A stretch of DNA of 64,000 nucleotides from Ailurus styani (taxonomy: Eukaryota > Chordata > Mammalia > Carnivora > Ailuridae), in assembly GCA_002007465.1 (NCBI GenBank), contig LNAC01000003.1, positions 13,727,600-13,791,599 of the forward strand. The letters are read 5' to 3'. The position numbers were made by a program, and so were the translations under genes. Positions 47,690-58,990 of this stretch are shown piece after piece (position 1 is the stretch's first letter; every line of letters starts with the position of its first letter). Below the pieces are notes generated by a model that searched no databases, was not told where the DNA came from, and saw only the letters and a program-made list of their open reading frames with translations.

Positions 47690-48146
47690 AACAGATCTAG
47701 ATTCACAGGAAAATTGAGGAGAAGGTACAGAGATATTTCATGTACTCCCAGCTCCCACACATGAATAGCCCCCTCCATTATCAACATCATCCACAGGGTG
47801 GTTCATGTATTACAATTGATGAAACTATACTGGCACATCATAATCCCCCAAAGTCCACAGTTCATGTTAGGCTTCACTCTTGGTATAGTACATTTAATGG
47901 CTTTGGACAGATGTATAATGACATCTACCCATCATTACAGTAAATTACAGACTATTTCAATGCCCTAAATGTACCCTATTCTCTCCATCTATTCATTCCT
48001 CCACCCATCCTCTCTTCTCCCCAAACCTGACAACTACTTCTCTTTTCATTATCTCTATAGTTTTGCCTTTTCCTGAATATCACATAGTTGAAATCATACA
48101 GTATATAGCTTTTTCAGGTTGATATTTTCATGGCTTGACAGTTCAT

Positions 48147-48310
48147 GTATTTTTTAAATTATTTTTTATTAACATATAATGCATTATTTGTTTCAGGGGT
48201 ACAGATATGTGATTCATCAGTCTTACACAATTCACAGAGCTCATGATAGCACGTACCGTCCCCAGTGTCCATCCCCCAGCCACCCCATCCCTGGAACTCC
48301 CCATTTCTTT
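48147..48310 (-). mobile_element. Carnivore L1 3' end nested in L1M
   Basis: ttattaacatataatgcatt, atttgtttcaggggtacaga, gtgattcatcagtcttacac, cagtgtccatcccccagcca. Much less diverged than the L1M around it. The L1M resumes at gcgttgagtaatattcc. Confidence 0.75.
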
Positions 48311-48448
48311 TGAGCGTTGAGTAATATTCCATTGTCTAGATGTACAACAGCTTATATATATATTCACCTACTGGAGGACATCTTGGCTGATGTCCTTGAC
48401 ATTCTGGCAATTATGAATAAAGTTGACATAAACATCTATGTGCATGTT

Positions 48449-48480
48449 TTGTGTGTGTATGTGTGTGTGTGTGTGTGTGT
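48449..48480. repeat. (TG)n microsatellite
   Basis: About 32 bp of TG with one TATG interruption, within the antisense L1M. Confidence 0.9.
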
Positions 48481-49763
48481 AAATAAGTTTTCAACTCCTT
48501 AGGGTAAATACCAAGAAGTACCTTTGCTGAAATTGTATGGTAAGAGTATGTTCAGTTTGGTAGGAAATCACTGAACTGTCTCAGAATGGTTGTACTGTTT
48601 TGTATTTCTCCCAGCAATACATGAAAGTTCCTGTTGCTCCACTACCTAACCGGTATTTGGTGTTGTCAGAGTTCCAGACTGTGGCCAATGAAGAGGTGTG
48701 TATTGGCATTTCATTGTTGTTTCAATTTTCATTTCTCTGATGACACATGTGAAGCATTTTTCACATGCTTGTTTGCCATCTGTGCATCTTCTGTTGAGAG
48801 GTGTCTGTTAAAATCTTTGGCTCATTTTTTAATCAGGTTTTTTGTTTTCTTACTGTTGACTTTTAAGAGTTCTTTGTGTATTCTGGATAACAGTCCTTTA
48901 TCACGTGTGTCTTTTACAAATTTGTTCTCCCAATCTGTGGCTCCTTTTCTCATTCTTTTGTCATTGTCTTTCACAGAGCACATGCTTTTAATTTTAGTGA
49001 CATCTAGCTTACCAATGATCTCTTTTATGAATTGAGCCTTAGTGATGCATCTAATAAGGTGTCACTACACCAAAGACCATTTAGGTTTTCTCCAATGTAT
49101 ATCTTCCAGGTATTTTATAGTTTTACCTTTTTAATTTCAATCTATGATCCACTTACAGTAAATTTTTGTAGAGGCTGTAAGGTCTGTGTCTATTTATGTA
49201 TACACACACATATATATACACACACACAAATGTGTGTGTATACATTATATATATATATATAATATAAATACATAGTCGTTCCTATAACATTTGTCAAAAA
49301 ATTATCTTTACCCCATTTTTATGAACTCTCTTCCTTTGTTAAAGATCAGTTGACTATATTTATGTGGGTCTATTTCTGGGTTCTCTATTTTTGGATCTGT
49401 TCCACTGCTATGTCTATTTTTTTAAACCAATATTTGCTTATCTTAATGACTGTAGCTTTATAGTTAAGACTTGAAATCAAGTAGTATCAGTCTTTCAAAT
49501 TTGTTTTCTCTGTTTTTTTTTCCTTTAAATATAGTATTTGCTATTCTGAGCCTTTTGTCTCTCCATATAAAATTTAGGATCAGTTTGTCAATATTGAAAA
49601 AAGAACTGGCTGGGATTTTGATTGGTGTTGAATTAAATAATCCATAGATTAAACTGGGAAGAACTAATGCCTTAATAATATTGAGTCTTCTAATCCATGA
49701 ATATGGAATATCTCTCCCTGTCTGGCTCTTCTAATTCATCAGAATTTTGTAGTTTTCTTTATA

Positions 49764-49770
49764 CATATAC

Positions 49771-49810
<40 letters not shown>

Positions 49811-49811
49811 T
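49764..49811. repeat. (TA)n tract with tacata start
   Basis: tacatatacatatacata leading into about 26 bp of pure TA. Replaces or interrupts L1M sequence. Confidence 0.9.
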
Positions 49812-50165
49812 GTAGATACAGATAGATAGATGATTAGTTAGATAGATATTTTGCAAATTTGCTATACTCTCTTATTATTTCCAGGAGTTATTGTGTCATT
49901 TTTGGATTTTCTACATTGGTGATTATGTTATCTAGAAATAAAGATTTCTTTTACTTCTCAATCTATCTGACTTTGTTTCTTTTTCTTATCTTACTGCATT
50001 AGCTAGAACATCCAGTATGACATGGAAATAAAGTGGTAAAAGAGGACATCCTTGCCTTGTACCTAATCTTAGTTGAAAAGATTCAAGTTTCTCACCATTA
50101 AGTTTGGTGTTATTAACTTACTTTTAAATAATCTGTTATTCTAGGTCAATAAAAATTTGGGAAGT

Positions 50166-50863
50166 TGAAAATTAAAAACAAACTGAGTATTTATTTATTT
50201 ACCTTATTTATTTACTTATTTATTTATTATATTTATTATATTAACTTTATTTTAGAGATGTTATTTTAAAATAATCTTTTTGATTTAAAAGTAAATGTGT
50301 TTGTTAGGAATGTTGTATTATGTCATAGCTTTTGAGATTCTACATTTCCTTTGAAATCAAATAATAAATTCACATAAACACTGCAAAGTAAATTTTCTTT
50401 GGAGAACCAAATCTCTATTGTATCAGGAAGCAAATTCACTACATTAAAAAAACAAGACTGAACTTCTGATTCTCATGGTAATTTATAAAACTTCTTTTGT
50501 CATTTTTTTTTCAATTAAATGTTAATTTAGACATTCCTCAAAGGTTATTTTAAATTACTGGGAAGAGTATGGTATCATGCAAAATATTTATTTGGTGGCA
50601 AATAGTATCAGAAAAGAATTATTTCCATATTAAAAATTTTTATTAATAAGATTTAAATATTAATAAAACATATTAATAACCAATGATGAAGATCCATTCA
50701 AGTTTAAGTTACTGTAGAGGTAATATTTGGTATAGCCAAAGATAAGAATATGTTGTTTTGTTACTACTCTGCAGAGTCTGTTTAAAATTTACTAAGCAGA
50801 TTATGAATATTAGTGTGTGAATGTGTGTGTATGTGTATTATGTACAGGTGTTTCTGCACAATT
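50166..50863. other. Unassigned; (TTTA)n at 50189-50250
   Basis: TTTA-type simple repeat, then AT-rich sequence with no recognised gene. Confidence 0.45.
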
Positions 50864-50879
50864 TCATATACACACTCTT

Positions 50880-51067
50880 TTTTTTAAGATTTTATTTACT
50901 TATTTGACAGAGAGAGATTACAAGTAGGCAGGGAGGCAGGCAGAGAGAGGAGGAAGCAGGCTCTCCGCCGAGCAGGGAGCCCGAAGAGGGGCTCAATCCC
51001 AGGACCCTGAGATCATGACCTGAGCTAAAGGCAGAGGTTTTAACCCACTGAGCCACCCAGGCGCCCC
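50880..51067 (-). mobile_element. Young CAN-SINE, antisense
   Basis: Complete copy. Target duplication tcatatacacactctt at 50864-50879, with a one-mismatch copy at 51068-51083. Confidence 0.97.
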
Positions 51068-51162
51068 TCATATACACATTCTTGATAAACTTTACATTCT
51101 GCAGAACTGCACACTTCACACATTTAAGATAAAAGGACTTGTGAAAATATTAAAAAAAATAA

Positions 51163-51255
51163 AAATAAAAGGACTGTGGACTGACACTATGAAACTCCTT
51201 GAAGAAAACATAGGCAGTAATTTCTTCGACACTAGTAGCAGAAACATTTTTCCAG
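51163..51255 (+). mobile_element. Short L1 ORF2 fragment, sense
   Basis: actatgaaactccttgaaga, aaacataggcagtaatttct, tcgacactagtagcagaaac. The orientation is opposite to the L1M that follows. Confidence 0.6.
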
Positions 51256-52435
51256 ATATTTTAAAATAATTTCAAATTTACAAATTTCAAACTTATGGAT
51301 ATAAAACAGGGAGTTACCATATACTGCTCACATAGTTTTTTATGGTGTTAAGATCTTATATCATCATGATACGTTTGTCAAATTAAGAAACCAATATTGG
51401 TATGTTACAACAACTAAACTAAAATCTTCCCTCAAATTTCAGCAGTTTCTCACCTTTTAAGCCTTTTTAAGTTCCAGGATCCAATTCAGGATATCACATT
51501 GAATTTAATTATCATGTTTCGTGGTCTCCTCTTGTTCATAATAGTTTCTCAGTAGTTCTTTGTTTCCAATGACCTTGACACTAGCAGAAATGGTCAGATA
51601 TTTTTGTAGAGCCTTCAATTTAAATTTGACTGATGTGTTCCTTGTAACTAGACTAAGGTTAGTTTTGTGTGTGTGTTTATTTTGTTTTGTTTTGTTGTCA
51701 GAATACCATAAAAATAAGGTGCTATTCTCATCACATAATATAAGAATACATGCTACAAAAATGACTTATCCTTGATTACTTGGTTGAAGTAGAGTTTGTA
51801 AAGTCTCTTCATTGTAAGTTGCAGTTTCTGTCCCCAGGTCCATACTGTTCTCCTACGAAGAAAGTCACTGTGAGTAGCATTCCTAAAGGGTGGGGAGTTA
51901 TGTTTCACCTTCTTGCAGGTAGCAATTAAATAAATCATTTTTTAATATTCTACACAGGAAATTTGTCTATTCTCATGTTTATTTATTTATTTATTCACTC
52001 ATTCATTTCTGTCTGTATGAACTTTTTCATATTTATTTTATACCTTTGGTTGTATCCCAATACTATTTTGTTCATTATGGTACTCAAATATTTCCAGTTT
52101 AGTCTTCGGGAGCTCTTTCAGCTGGCTCCTGGATCCCTTTGACATGACCCCTTCTTTTTAGCACTTATTTTGCTTTATGGTAGTACAAAGCAATCTAGAT
52201 TCATTGCATTTCCCCTGTCCCAGCCATTTCTCCAAAATCTCTTGGTTCTTTTTATGGAAGAACTGAACTCAAAATCAAGATAGATGAAGTCTGTGTATGT
52301 TTATTGCTACTAGGTTGTCACTGATTCCAGGCCCACTAGGCATACATATCTAGCAACTATGTGTATATATACTAACCTTTATACAACTACGTGTGTATAT
52401 ACTACACATACATTTCTTTAATTGTAGATGGATGG

Positions 52436-52483
<48 letters not shown>

Positions 52484-52900
52484 AGACATAGACATAAACA
52501 TTCATATTAAAGTCTTCATCTCTAATCCCATACCACAGTTTCATTCTAGCCTTCCCTTCTTGCTTATTTATAACTTCCCCCTGACAGATACAAATCTAGC
52601 TTTCACCTTTCACCATCCATTTACTTGTTGGTTCATTCTCAGTATAGCTCCAAATCATGTTCAGAATTGCTAACTCAAACCCCTGTAAGAAATTTATCAT
52701 TTACACTACAGTGCTATGCACAGTTCCTTTTGTCTTTAGCCTTATAGTTTCCTTTTAAAACCACATTTTCAAAAGTTTCTTAGGTCAGATTCATTTTCTT
52801 CTTCACTGGTTTTCAGCCTTTTACACGAAGATTTCTGTACACACAAAGCATCTCCTTTAATTGTGAGAAAAATTGCTTCTGATTACTTCAAATAATAACA
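51256..52900 (-). mobile_element. L1M 3' UTR, antisense
   Basis: atatcacattgaatttaatt, tggtctcctcttgttcataa, gggagctctttcagctggct, ttctccaaaatctcttggtt, tgctactaggttgtcactga and, near 52560, acttccccctgacagataca. An old L1ME/L1MC-type 3' UTR with a GATA repeat inside it. Confidence 0.6.
52437..52486. repeat. (GATA)n microsatellite
   Basis: About twelve GATA units with one TAA break, preceded by gatggatg and followed by gacatagacata. Confidence 0.95.
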
Positions 52901-53393
52901 CATTGTAAAAAAATTGCATATTAACCAAGAGGTTTCTATATAATTCCTCTATTTGCCAGGTAAGAATGAAGTAATTTTCATCAGAGCACACAATTTAAAT
53001 CAGAACAGATGGTGCTAGGTGATTCAGGCATTGACTGATTTATACATTCTAGGGAATTGGTGAAAGTCATAGACAAGTATGGCTAAGCTATGCTAGTATG
53101 TCCTGATTCAATATACAGGTTCTTCTTCCTGTAGCATGTGGTCATTAATCAGCCATTTATATTCTATCATCTGATTCCAAACTGCATTGGAAGAGTTGTT
53201 ATTATATACTAGGATTTTTGCTTCATTTTACACAATATTTTCTCTAAGAATTCCTTAGTTGTCTTTTGACATCAGGTGTCGTATTGATATACAGTTAACT
53301 GATGATTACCTAATGGTATAATTCTAGCTTTTTTCCTAATGAGGTAATGTTTTTACCCACAGATATTGGTAAATTATCTATAAAGTGCTGTGT
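52901..53393. other. Unassigned sequence
   Basis: No feature recognised. Confidence 0.4.
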
Positions 53394-53945
53394 TAGTTTT
53401 CTACTGCTGTGTAGCAAATTACTATAAACTTAGCAGTTTAAAAGAATACCTATCCATTATCTTACTGTGTCTGTGAAACAGGCTCTCTTCTCAGGATTTC
53501 ATGAGACTATAATAAATGTTTCATCTGGGTTGTATTCTCACCTAGAGACTCAGCAATGAAATGATCTCCTCCTAAGCTTACATAGGGAGTTGGCCAAATT
53601 TATTTCCTAGTGACTGTATAACTAAGGCCACTCCATTTTACTGGCTGTTGACTGGAGGGCAATCTCAGATCCTAGAGGCAACTCCCACACTGCCCTACAT
53701 CATGGCTGTCTCCATAGGCAGTTTCTTTCTTCAAGATCAGCAAGAGCCTCTCTTTTCCAGGCTGCCAAGACAGAGCCTTATGCAATGTAACATAATCATA
53801 GGATTGACATCCACACTTTTGTCATATTCTATTGATAAGAAGCAATCCCAAGGCTCTGCTCCTAATTAGGAGACAAAGGGATTATACAAGAGTGTGGTTC
53901 ATGGGGGGAGGGGGCAGGGGATCACCTAATGGTGTGCCTGCCACA
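53394..53945 (-). mobile_element. MLT1-type MaLR LTR, antisense
   Basis: tgttagttttctactgctgt, acttagcagtttaaaagaat, ttgactggagggcaatctca, tcatattctattgataagaa and gggattatacaagagtgtgg reverse the MLT1 order, ending with gtgtgcctgccaca. The 73-codon frame at 53648-53869 lies wholly inside and is not a gene. Confidence 0.82.
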
Positions 53946-54109
53946 TTATTCTTGTGGATGTTAGGGTAAATATACATACTCTCACTACTTTTAAATTTTT
54001 CTATCTAGTGTGGCAGCAGATAAAAACAAAGTAAACAAGACAAAAAAATTGAAAATATCAGTGTGTTACACAGCAGAAATAAGCAGGCTGCTAAGAAAGA
54101 TCATAATGT

Positions 54110-54690
54110 AGAGAAAATCTACTTCAGATGGACTACTGTTGAATGGCTCTTGGAAGTCATGCAACTTTCTGAGGGCTGAGACCTAAAGGTTGAGAAAGAG
54201 CTCCCAATGAGAATAATGCCAAAGGGAAGAGGGTCAGAGTGCTTTAAACAGAAGAAACAGAATAATCTTAGAAGTGGATGGGTGGAGTGACTTGTCTGAG
54301 AAGCTGCAATAAGACATGTGTGATTTGAGTATAATGAAAGAAGGACATGGATATATAGAGACCATTCATAGATTTTGAGGCCAAGAAATGAGTTTATATT
54401 TTATTTTAAGAGCAATGGGTATCTGTATGTGAGGGGGGGGCTGGCATGGTATGATTTATAAATGAATAATCTTCCTCTGTTAAATAAGAAACAGTTGGAA
54501 AAGTAGAGAGGAATGACCAATTAAGAGGTTATTATATTATTTCAGACAAAGGTGGTTGAAGGTTGGCTGAGAATGTTGACAAAGGACACAAATGAGATGT
54601 ATAGAGTCAAAATATATGCTCAGTGTAGACTATATGGATTTGGTATCAGTTTTAGATCATGATACACCAAAATTAAGATATTAAAAGTAT
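54110..54690 (+). mobile_element. L2-like relic, sense
   Basis: ttttattttaagagcaatgg, ggctggcatggtatgattta, agaggttattatattatttc and tgacaaaggacacaaatgag. Order fits the L2 3' region. Confidence 0.5.
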
Positions 54691-54702
54691 ATATCTGGAC
54701 CT

Positions 54703-54862
54703 CAGAAAAGACATTTAGAAAATTTTTATTCTATTTTATTTTATTTGGCTCCACACCCAGCCTTGAGCCTGATGTGGGGCTTGAACTTATGACCCTGAGA
54801 TCAAGACCTGAACTGTGATCAAGAATCAGATGCTTAACTGATTGAACTTCCTGATTGCCCCA
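54703..54862 (-). mobile_element. Old CAN-SINE, antisense, diverged
   Basis: ttattttatttggctccaca, gatgtggggcttgaacttat, gaccctgagatcaagacctg, cagatgcttaactgattgaa and a worn end 'cctgattgcccc'. Confidence 0.82.
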
Positions 54863-55139
54863 ATATTTAGATAATATTTAAAACCATGAGAAAAGAACTA
54901 TCATTTAGGGAAAGGTTCATATAAAGAAGTGGGCCTAACATCCTTATAGTAAATGCTCAATGATTAAGAGTATATAGCAATGGAATATGGCTAATATTGG
55001 CTAGTAAGTTGGGAAGAGAAAAAAAACAAGAAAATATGAAATCATGAGGACAAGAGAGGGTCAGTTTTCCCACTGAAGGAAACAAACAAACAAACAAACA
55101 AATGTCTGCTGCAACCAAAATGAGGACAGATTGTCTCTG

Positions 55140-56000
55140 TGTCACATCTGAGCAATTTTTACAGTATTTCAAATTTTTTCATTATCACATTTGTTGTAGT
55201 GAATTGTGGTCAGTTATCCTTAACGTTCCTATTGTAGTTGTTTTGCAGCATCATGAACCACACTTATTTAAGATAATGAACTTAATTGATAAATGTTGTG
55301 TGTGGTCAGTGTGCTCCACTGACCAGTCTTGGGTCTCCCTATTCCCTGAGACACAACAATATTGAAATTAGGCCAGTTAATAACCCTACCATTCCTTCTA
55401 AGTGTTAAGTGAAAGGAAGAGTCACACATCTCTCACTGTAAATCAAAAGCTAGAAATGATTAAACTAAGGGAGGGAGGCATGTCAAAAGTTGAGATAGCC
55501 TAATAGTTAGGCATCTTGTACCAGTTAGTCAAGTTGTGAATGCAAAAGAAAAGTTCTTGAAAGAAGTTAAAAGTACCATTCCAGTGGACACATAAATAAG
55601 AAAGTGAAACAGCCTTATATGGAGAAAGTTTTAGTGGTCTGGATAGAAGATCAAATCAGCTACGACATTCTCTTAAATCAAACCTTAATATAAAGCAAGG
55701 CCCTAAGTCTCTTTGATCATATGATTCTATGAGGGCTGAGAGAGGTAAGGAAGCTGCAGAAGAAAAGTTGGAAGCTAGCAGAAGTTTAAGGAAGGAAGCC
55801 ATTTCTATAAGATAGAAGTGCAAGGTGAAGCACCGATTGCTAATGTAGAAACCGCATTAAGTTATCCACACCTAACTAAGATGAATAGCAAGGTGACTAC
55901 ACCAAACAACAAATTTTCAATGTAGATGAAACCACCAACTATTGGAAGATGCCATCCAGGACTTTCATATCTAGAGAGAGGGAGCCAATATGGGAACATG
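55140..56000 (+). pseudogene. Tigger1-type transposase relic
   Basis: A TcMar-Tigger DNA transposon, 5'-truncated or eroded and without its right end. Seen in order: the 5' non-coding part (acagtatttcaaattttttc, atgttgtgtgtggtcagtgt, attccctgagacacaacaat), then the transposase. The DNA-binding half begins after aagtgttaagtgaaaggaag. Further on, the catalytic-domain start reads FNVDET at 55916-55933, the D being the first acidic residue of the DDE/D triad in this family. The rest of the catalytic domain is missing. Stops and small deletions (for example at 55497 'taatag') break the frame, so no protein is expected. Confident for the superfamily and reasonably so for Tigger1. Confidence 0.85.
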
Positions 56001-56049
56001 CAAACCATCTCAGTGGGCAGAATTTTAAGCAGTGGATATGGCTACCTTC

Positions 56050-57520
56050 TTTATCAATGTGGCAATGGCTCATTAATGAGGAATAGCCAGTAATTTTGCC
56101 AGATAGTCAAGGACTAAGAAAAAGAGGACTGGAGGATTAATGACAGAAGTGTCTGATGAAGAAGAATGTGGTCTCTGGTAGGGGCAGGTAGTTGAGGCTT
56201 TTGTGTCATATAAATGCTCATCAGAAAAATCCACTACATACAGGGTGTCACTAATTATATAGACATCTTGTCCATTTACCACCCAGCCTCTTTTACCAGT
56301 CACTGCAGTGTTTGGTCAACAGGTTCATGTAAAAATTAGTCAGGGTGTCACAGGTAGGCATTACGTACAGCCTATAATAGCACCCCTCAACACAACTGAT
56401 TTGGTTTCATAAGTGTTGACTACACAAGCCACGAATCCCAGAGGCCATTACTGAACCATTAATAATGGCACCATTACCTGGGCAAACAGCTGATAGACTG
56501 ATTACAGAGGAACATTTTATCAAGGAGAAGACATCAGCAGATTCTCAATTTAATGAACAGTAATTCAGGATATTGATTTGCTTTCGTTTCACACAATGTT
56601 TTTCCTACTTATCTTCAGTGAATTCCTTAAATTCCTTATCTGTTATCACAGTAAGACAAACTACATTTCTTCTATCAAAGAATTCATTTTTATAGCCAAA
56701 ATGGGGCATCAAAATAGTACAGCTAATGGTGTGTTTGGTCTTACCATGTGCCTCATCAACCAAAAACAGCTGGCCTGATAAAATGCTCGAATCTCCTACT
56801 GAGAATATATTATGATTAGGACATTGTTTTATTGGATTTGATCTTATTTTATGGGTTTCACCTAAGCCAGAATATATTGGTCCAGAAGATAAGAAGATTC
56901 AGTGGAACCGATTTTTCTCTCAAGGGTACCAAATTTCCACAAGTTTGAGTCTGAATAATTGTCCCCCTGAAGTGCAAGTTAAGACTGCTACATGGCCATG
57001 TAAGTTTTTCATATTCCTCAAACACCAAATAAAGGAGAGACTTTCTGGCATAATTGATCCCGATTATCAAGAAAAAAAAATCAGATGGTTGCTATGTAAG
57101 ATGACAAAGAGACCTGTGAGTAATCCATAGAACTGCCTGGGGGCATCTCTTAAAAATTTCATTTCAATAGAAAAATTTAAAAGCAGCTTATCACTGTTGG
57201 ATAAAGCAAGGTCACTGAGCTTTCATACACTTCACCTCACCAGGTGAAGAAACTCAACTAGCGAAGTGATGGCTGAGGTAAAAGCATGGTTAGTGGAAAA
57301 GGAATTTGTGTATTTCAGTTAAAGTTTCATGATCAGTCACAGAAACAAGCATTTAAGTAGATATGTGTCTTTTTCTTTCTTATTTATTAATTATATATTT
57401 GTATATAGCCACTTTTTGCCTATTCCCTTTTCCCTCTTATTTTCTAAGAGTATGAATGTGGTTAACTTTAGGATATCATTCCTAAGTTATAGATTTTCTA
57501 GGCAACAATCCTCAAATATT
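56050..57520 (+). pseudogene. ERV-L internal relic with dUTPase-like remnant
   Basis: A degraded internal region of an ERV-L/MaLR-class endogenous retrovirus, in sense. Around 56204-56230 one frame reads CHINAHQKN, resembling the RNase H end. At 57047-57070, in the 61-codon frame 56945-57130, it reads GIIDPDYQ, which resembles the third motif of dUTPases; ERV-L pol polyproteins are known to carry a dUTPase after the integrase. The following non-coding part (aagtgatggctgaggtaaaa, ggttagtggaaaaggaattt, gatcagtcacagaaacaagc) is the usual end of these internal regions. Many stops and frameshifts separate the pieces. No flanking LTR could be defined. The start is uncertain because it abuts the Tigger relic. 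Confidence 0.72.
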
Positions 57521-57739
57521 AATAAAACAATAAAAAAAACCCTTTGTAGGAAAAATTCTCATGAACTCCTCTGTATCTCTGGGTCAGGTAAAGTTTTCAA
57601 GGATAATCTGATTTCAACATAATTTATTCTATTCTCCTTTGCCACTGATCCCATGATGTCGCATATGTTTATCTCTAAGAGTGTCAAAGATAAAACAATT
57701 GGGATTGCATTACTCAACTCCATTAAAAAAAAAAAAAAA

Positions 57740-58220
57740 GCTGCATGTTTCACTGTTACCATCCCAGAAAATCCGCTATTGCCTATCAGAGCTGAAACTT
57801 TGTGTCCAGCTTGGCCCTCTCCTTTTCTAGTTTTATTCCCATCACACATCTCCTCACTTCATACAGCAACAACACGCGACAACTGTTCATTCTCCAAATA
57901 TCCCATGCACTATTAGCCTCTGACACCCCATCATACCTGCTCACTGCCTAAACTGCCAATTATCACCAAATCTATCCTCTCACTCATGAAATGCACAATA
58001 TGAAATCCAGATCAACTCTTAACTCTCAGAGTACTTCTTGATCTCTGCAGCAGAATAAATCACTCCCTTGTTCTTCCATAACACATTTATCACTAATTAT
58101 AAAAAGATAGTGACTGAGAAGATGAACACACCTCTGCATTGGGAATTCTCATATATTCATTATTGTATTCTCATTGTTTAATACATAAACACCAGGAGAT
58201 GGCTGCATGAATGAATTAGT
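57740..58220 (+). mobile_element. L2, sense
   Basis: cagcttggccctctcctttt, ctcctcacttcatacagcaa, catgcactattagcctctga, acatttatcactaattataa and the end acaccaggagatggctgcat plus gaatgaatt. L2 order with moderate divergence. Confidence 0.55.
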
Positions 58221-58259
58221 TTATAATCATATGGGTGTATTACAACATAGTTAGTGGCC

Positions 58260-58490
58260 TAGGCATAGATAAATATCAATGGTAGAGCAAAGTGAGTTGT
58301 TAAAGGCAGTGAGAGACTGCACAAATTATAAAATCTCTATAATCCTCAATTTCCCTAACTGTAAAGTGAGCACAACTGAATCTATTTCACCAATTTGTAG
58401 TGAAGACGAAGTGAAAAAATCTGCACATAACTCTGGGCAATGATATTTTTCAGTAAATATCACCTATAAAAGCAATTACTACAACTACCA
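58260..58490 (+). mobile_element. Possible MIR-class remnant, sense
   Basis: cctcaatttccctaactgta, aagtgagcacaactgaatct and tctgggcaatgatatttttc. Right part of a MIR or MIR3. Weak. Confidence 0.45.
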
Positions 58491-58548
58491 GGTTTATCAG
58501 GAGCATGTTATTGTGATTAAGTACACGGATCTTGAAGCCACCTGTTTA

Positions 58549-58767
58549 TTTATTTTTTTTATTTTTATTTTTTTTTTAAAGATTTTATTTATTTATATAT
58601 TTGACACAGAGAGAGATCACAAGTAGGCTGAGAGGCAGGCAGAGAGAGAGGAGGAGGCAGGCTCCCTGCTGAGCAGGGAGCCCGATGTGGGCCTCGATCC
58701 CAGGACCCTGAGATCATGACCTGAGCCGAAAGCAGAGGCTTTAACCCACTGAGCCACCCAGGTGCCC
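58549..58767 (-). mobile_element. Young CAN-SINE, antisense, in MIR
   Basis: Complete copy. A perfect 15-bp target duplication, gaagccacctgttta, lies at 58534-58548 and 58768-58782. Confidence 0.97.
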
Positions 58768-58777
58768 GAAGCCACCT

Positions 58778-58941
58778 GTTTAGATGAAAGTCCCATGCTG
58801 TCCTTTAGCAGCTGAATAACCTTGGGCAAGTCCTTTAGTCTTAGATCTTCATTTTTAGNCGTTTAGATGAAAGTCCCACGCTGTCCTTTAGCAGCTGAAT
58901 AACCTTGGGCAAGTCCTTTAGTCTTAGATCTTCATTTTTAG
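58778..58941. repeat. 81-bp direct duplication split by a single N
   Basis: Copy 1 is 58778-58858, N is 58859, an extra C is at 58860 and copy 2 is 58861-58941. One difference: tcccatgctg against tcccacgctg. Both lie inside the MIR. Confidence 0.96.
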
Positions 58942-58990
58942 AAAAGCACAGTAGTACCAACTTCATAAGGTTTTTGTGACAATTAATACA

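Larger units (their letters stand above)
47690..50165 (-). mobile_element. 2.5-kb L1M, antisense
   Basis: 3' UTR (gattcacaggaaaattgagg, cccattatcaacatc-like, gtatagtacatttaatggct), then the ORF2 C-terminus and reverse-transcriptase part in reverse (aatattccattgtctagatg, ttcctgttgctccactacct, aatctgtggctccttttctc, gatcagttgactatatttat, cattagctagaacatccagt). Frames at 48634-49035 and 49032-49262 are antisense chance frames. It is interrupted by a younger L1 end at 48147-48310. Confidence 0.85.
58500..58990 (+). mobile_element. MIR, sense, split by a SINE and an N-duplication
   Basis: agtacacggatcttgaagcc before the SINE; after it cagctgaataaccttgggca, gatcttcatttttag, cataaggtttttgtgacaat. 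The MIR core is interrupted first by a CAN-SINE and then by a duplicated 81-bp block. Confidence 0.7.

Noticed and set aside
48634..49035. 133-codon plus-strand hydrophobic frame
   Set aside because: Antisense to L1M ORF2. The composition follows from T-rich reverse-complement L1 sequence.
56073..56303. 76-codon minus-strand frame
   Set aside because: Antisense to the ERV-L relic. No independent support.
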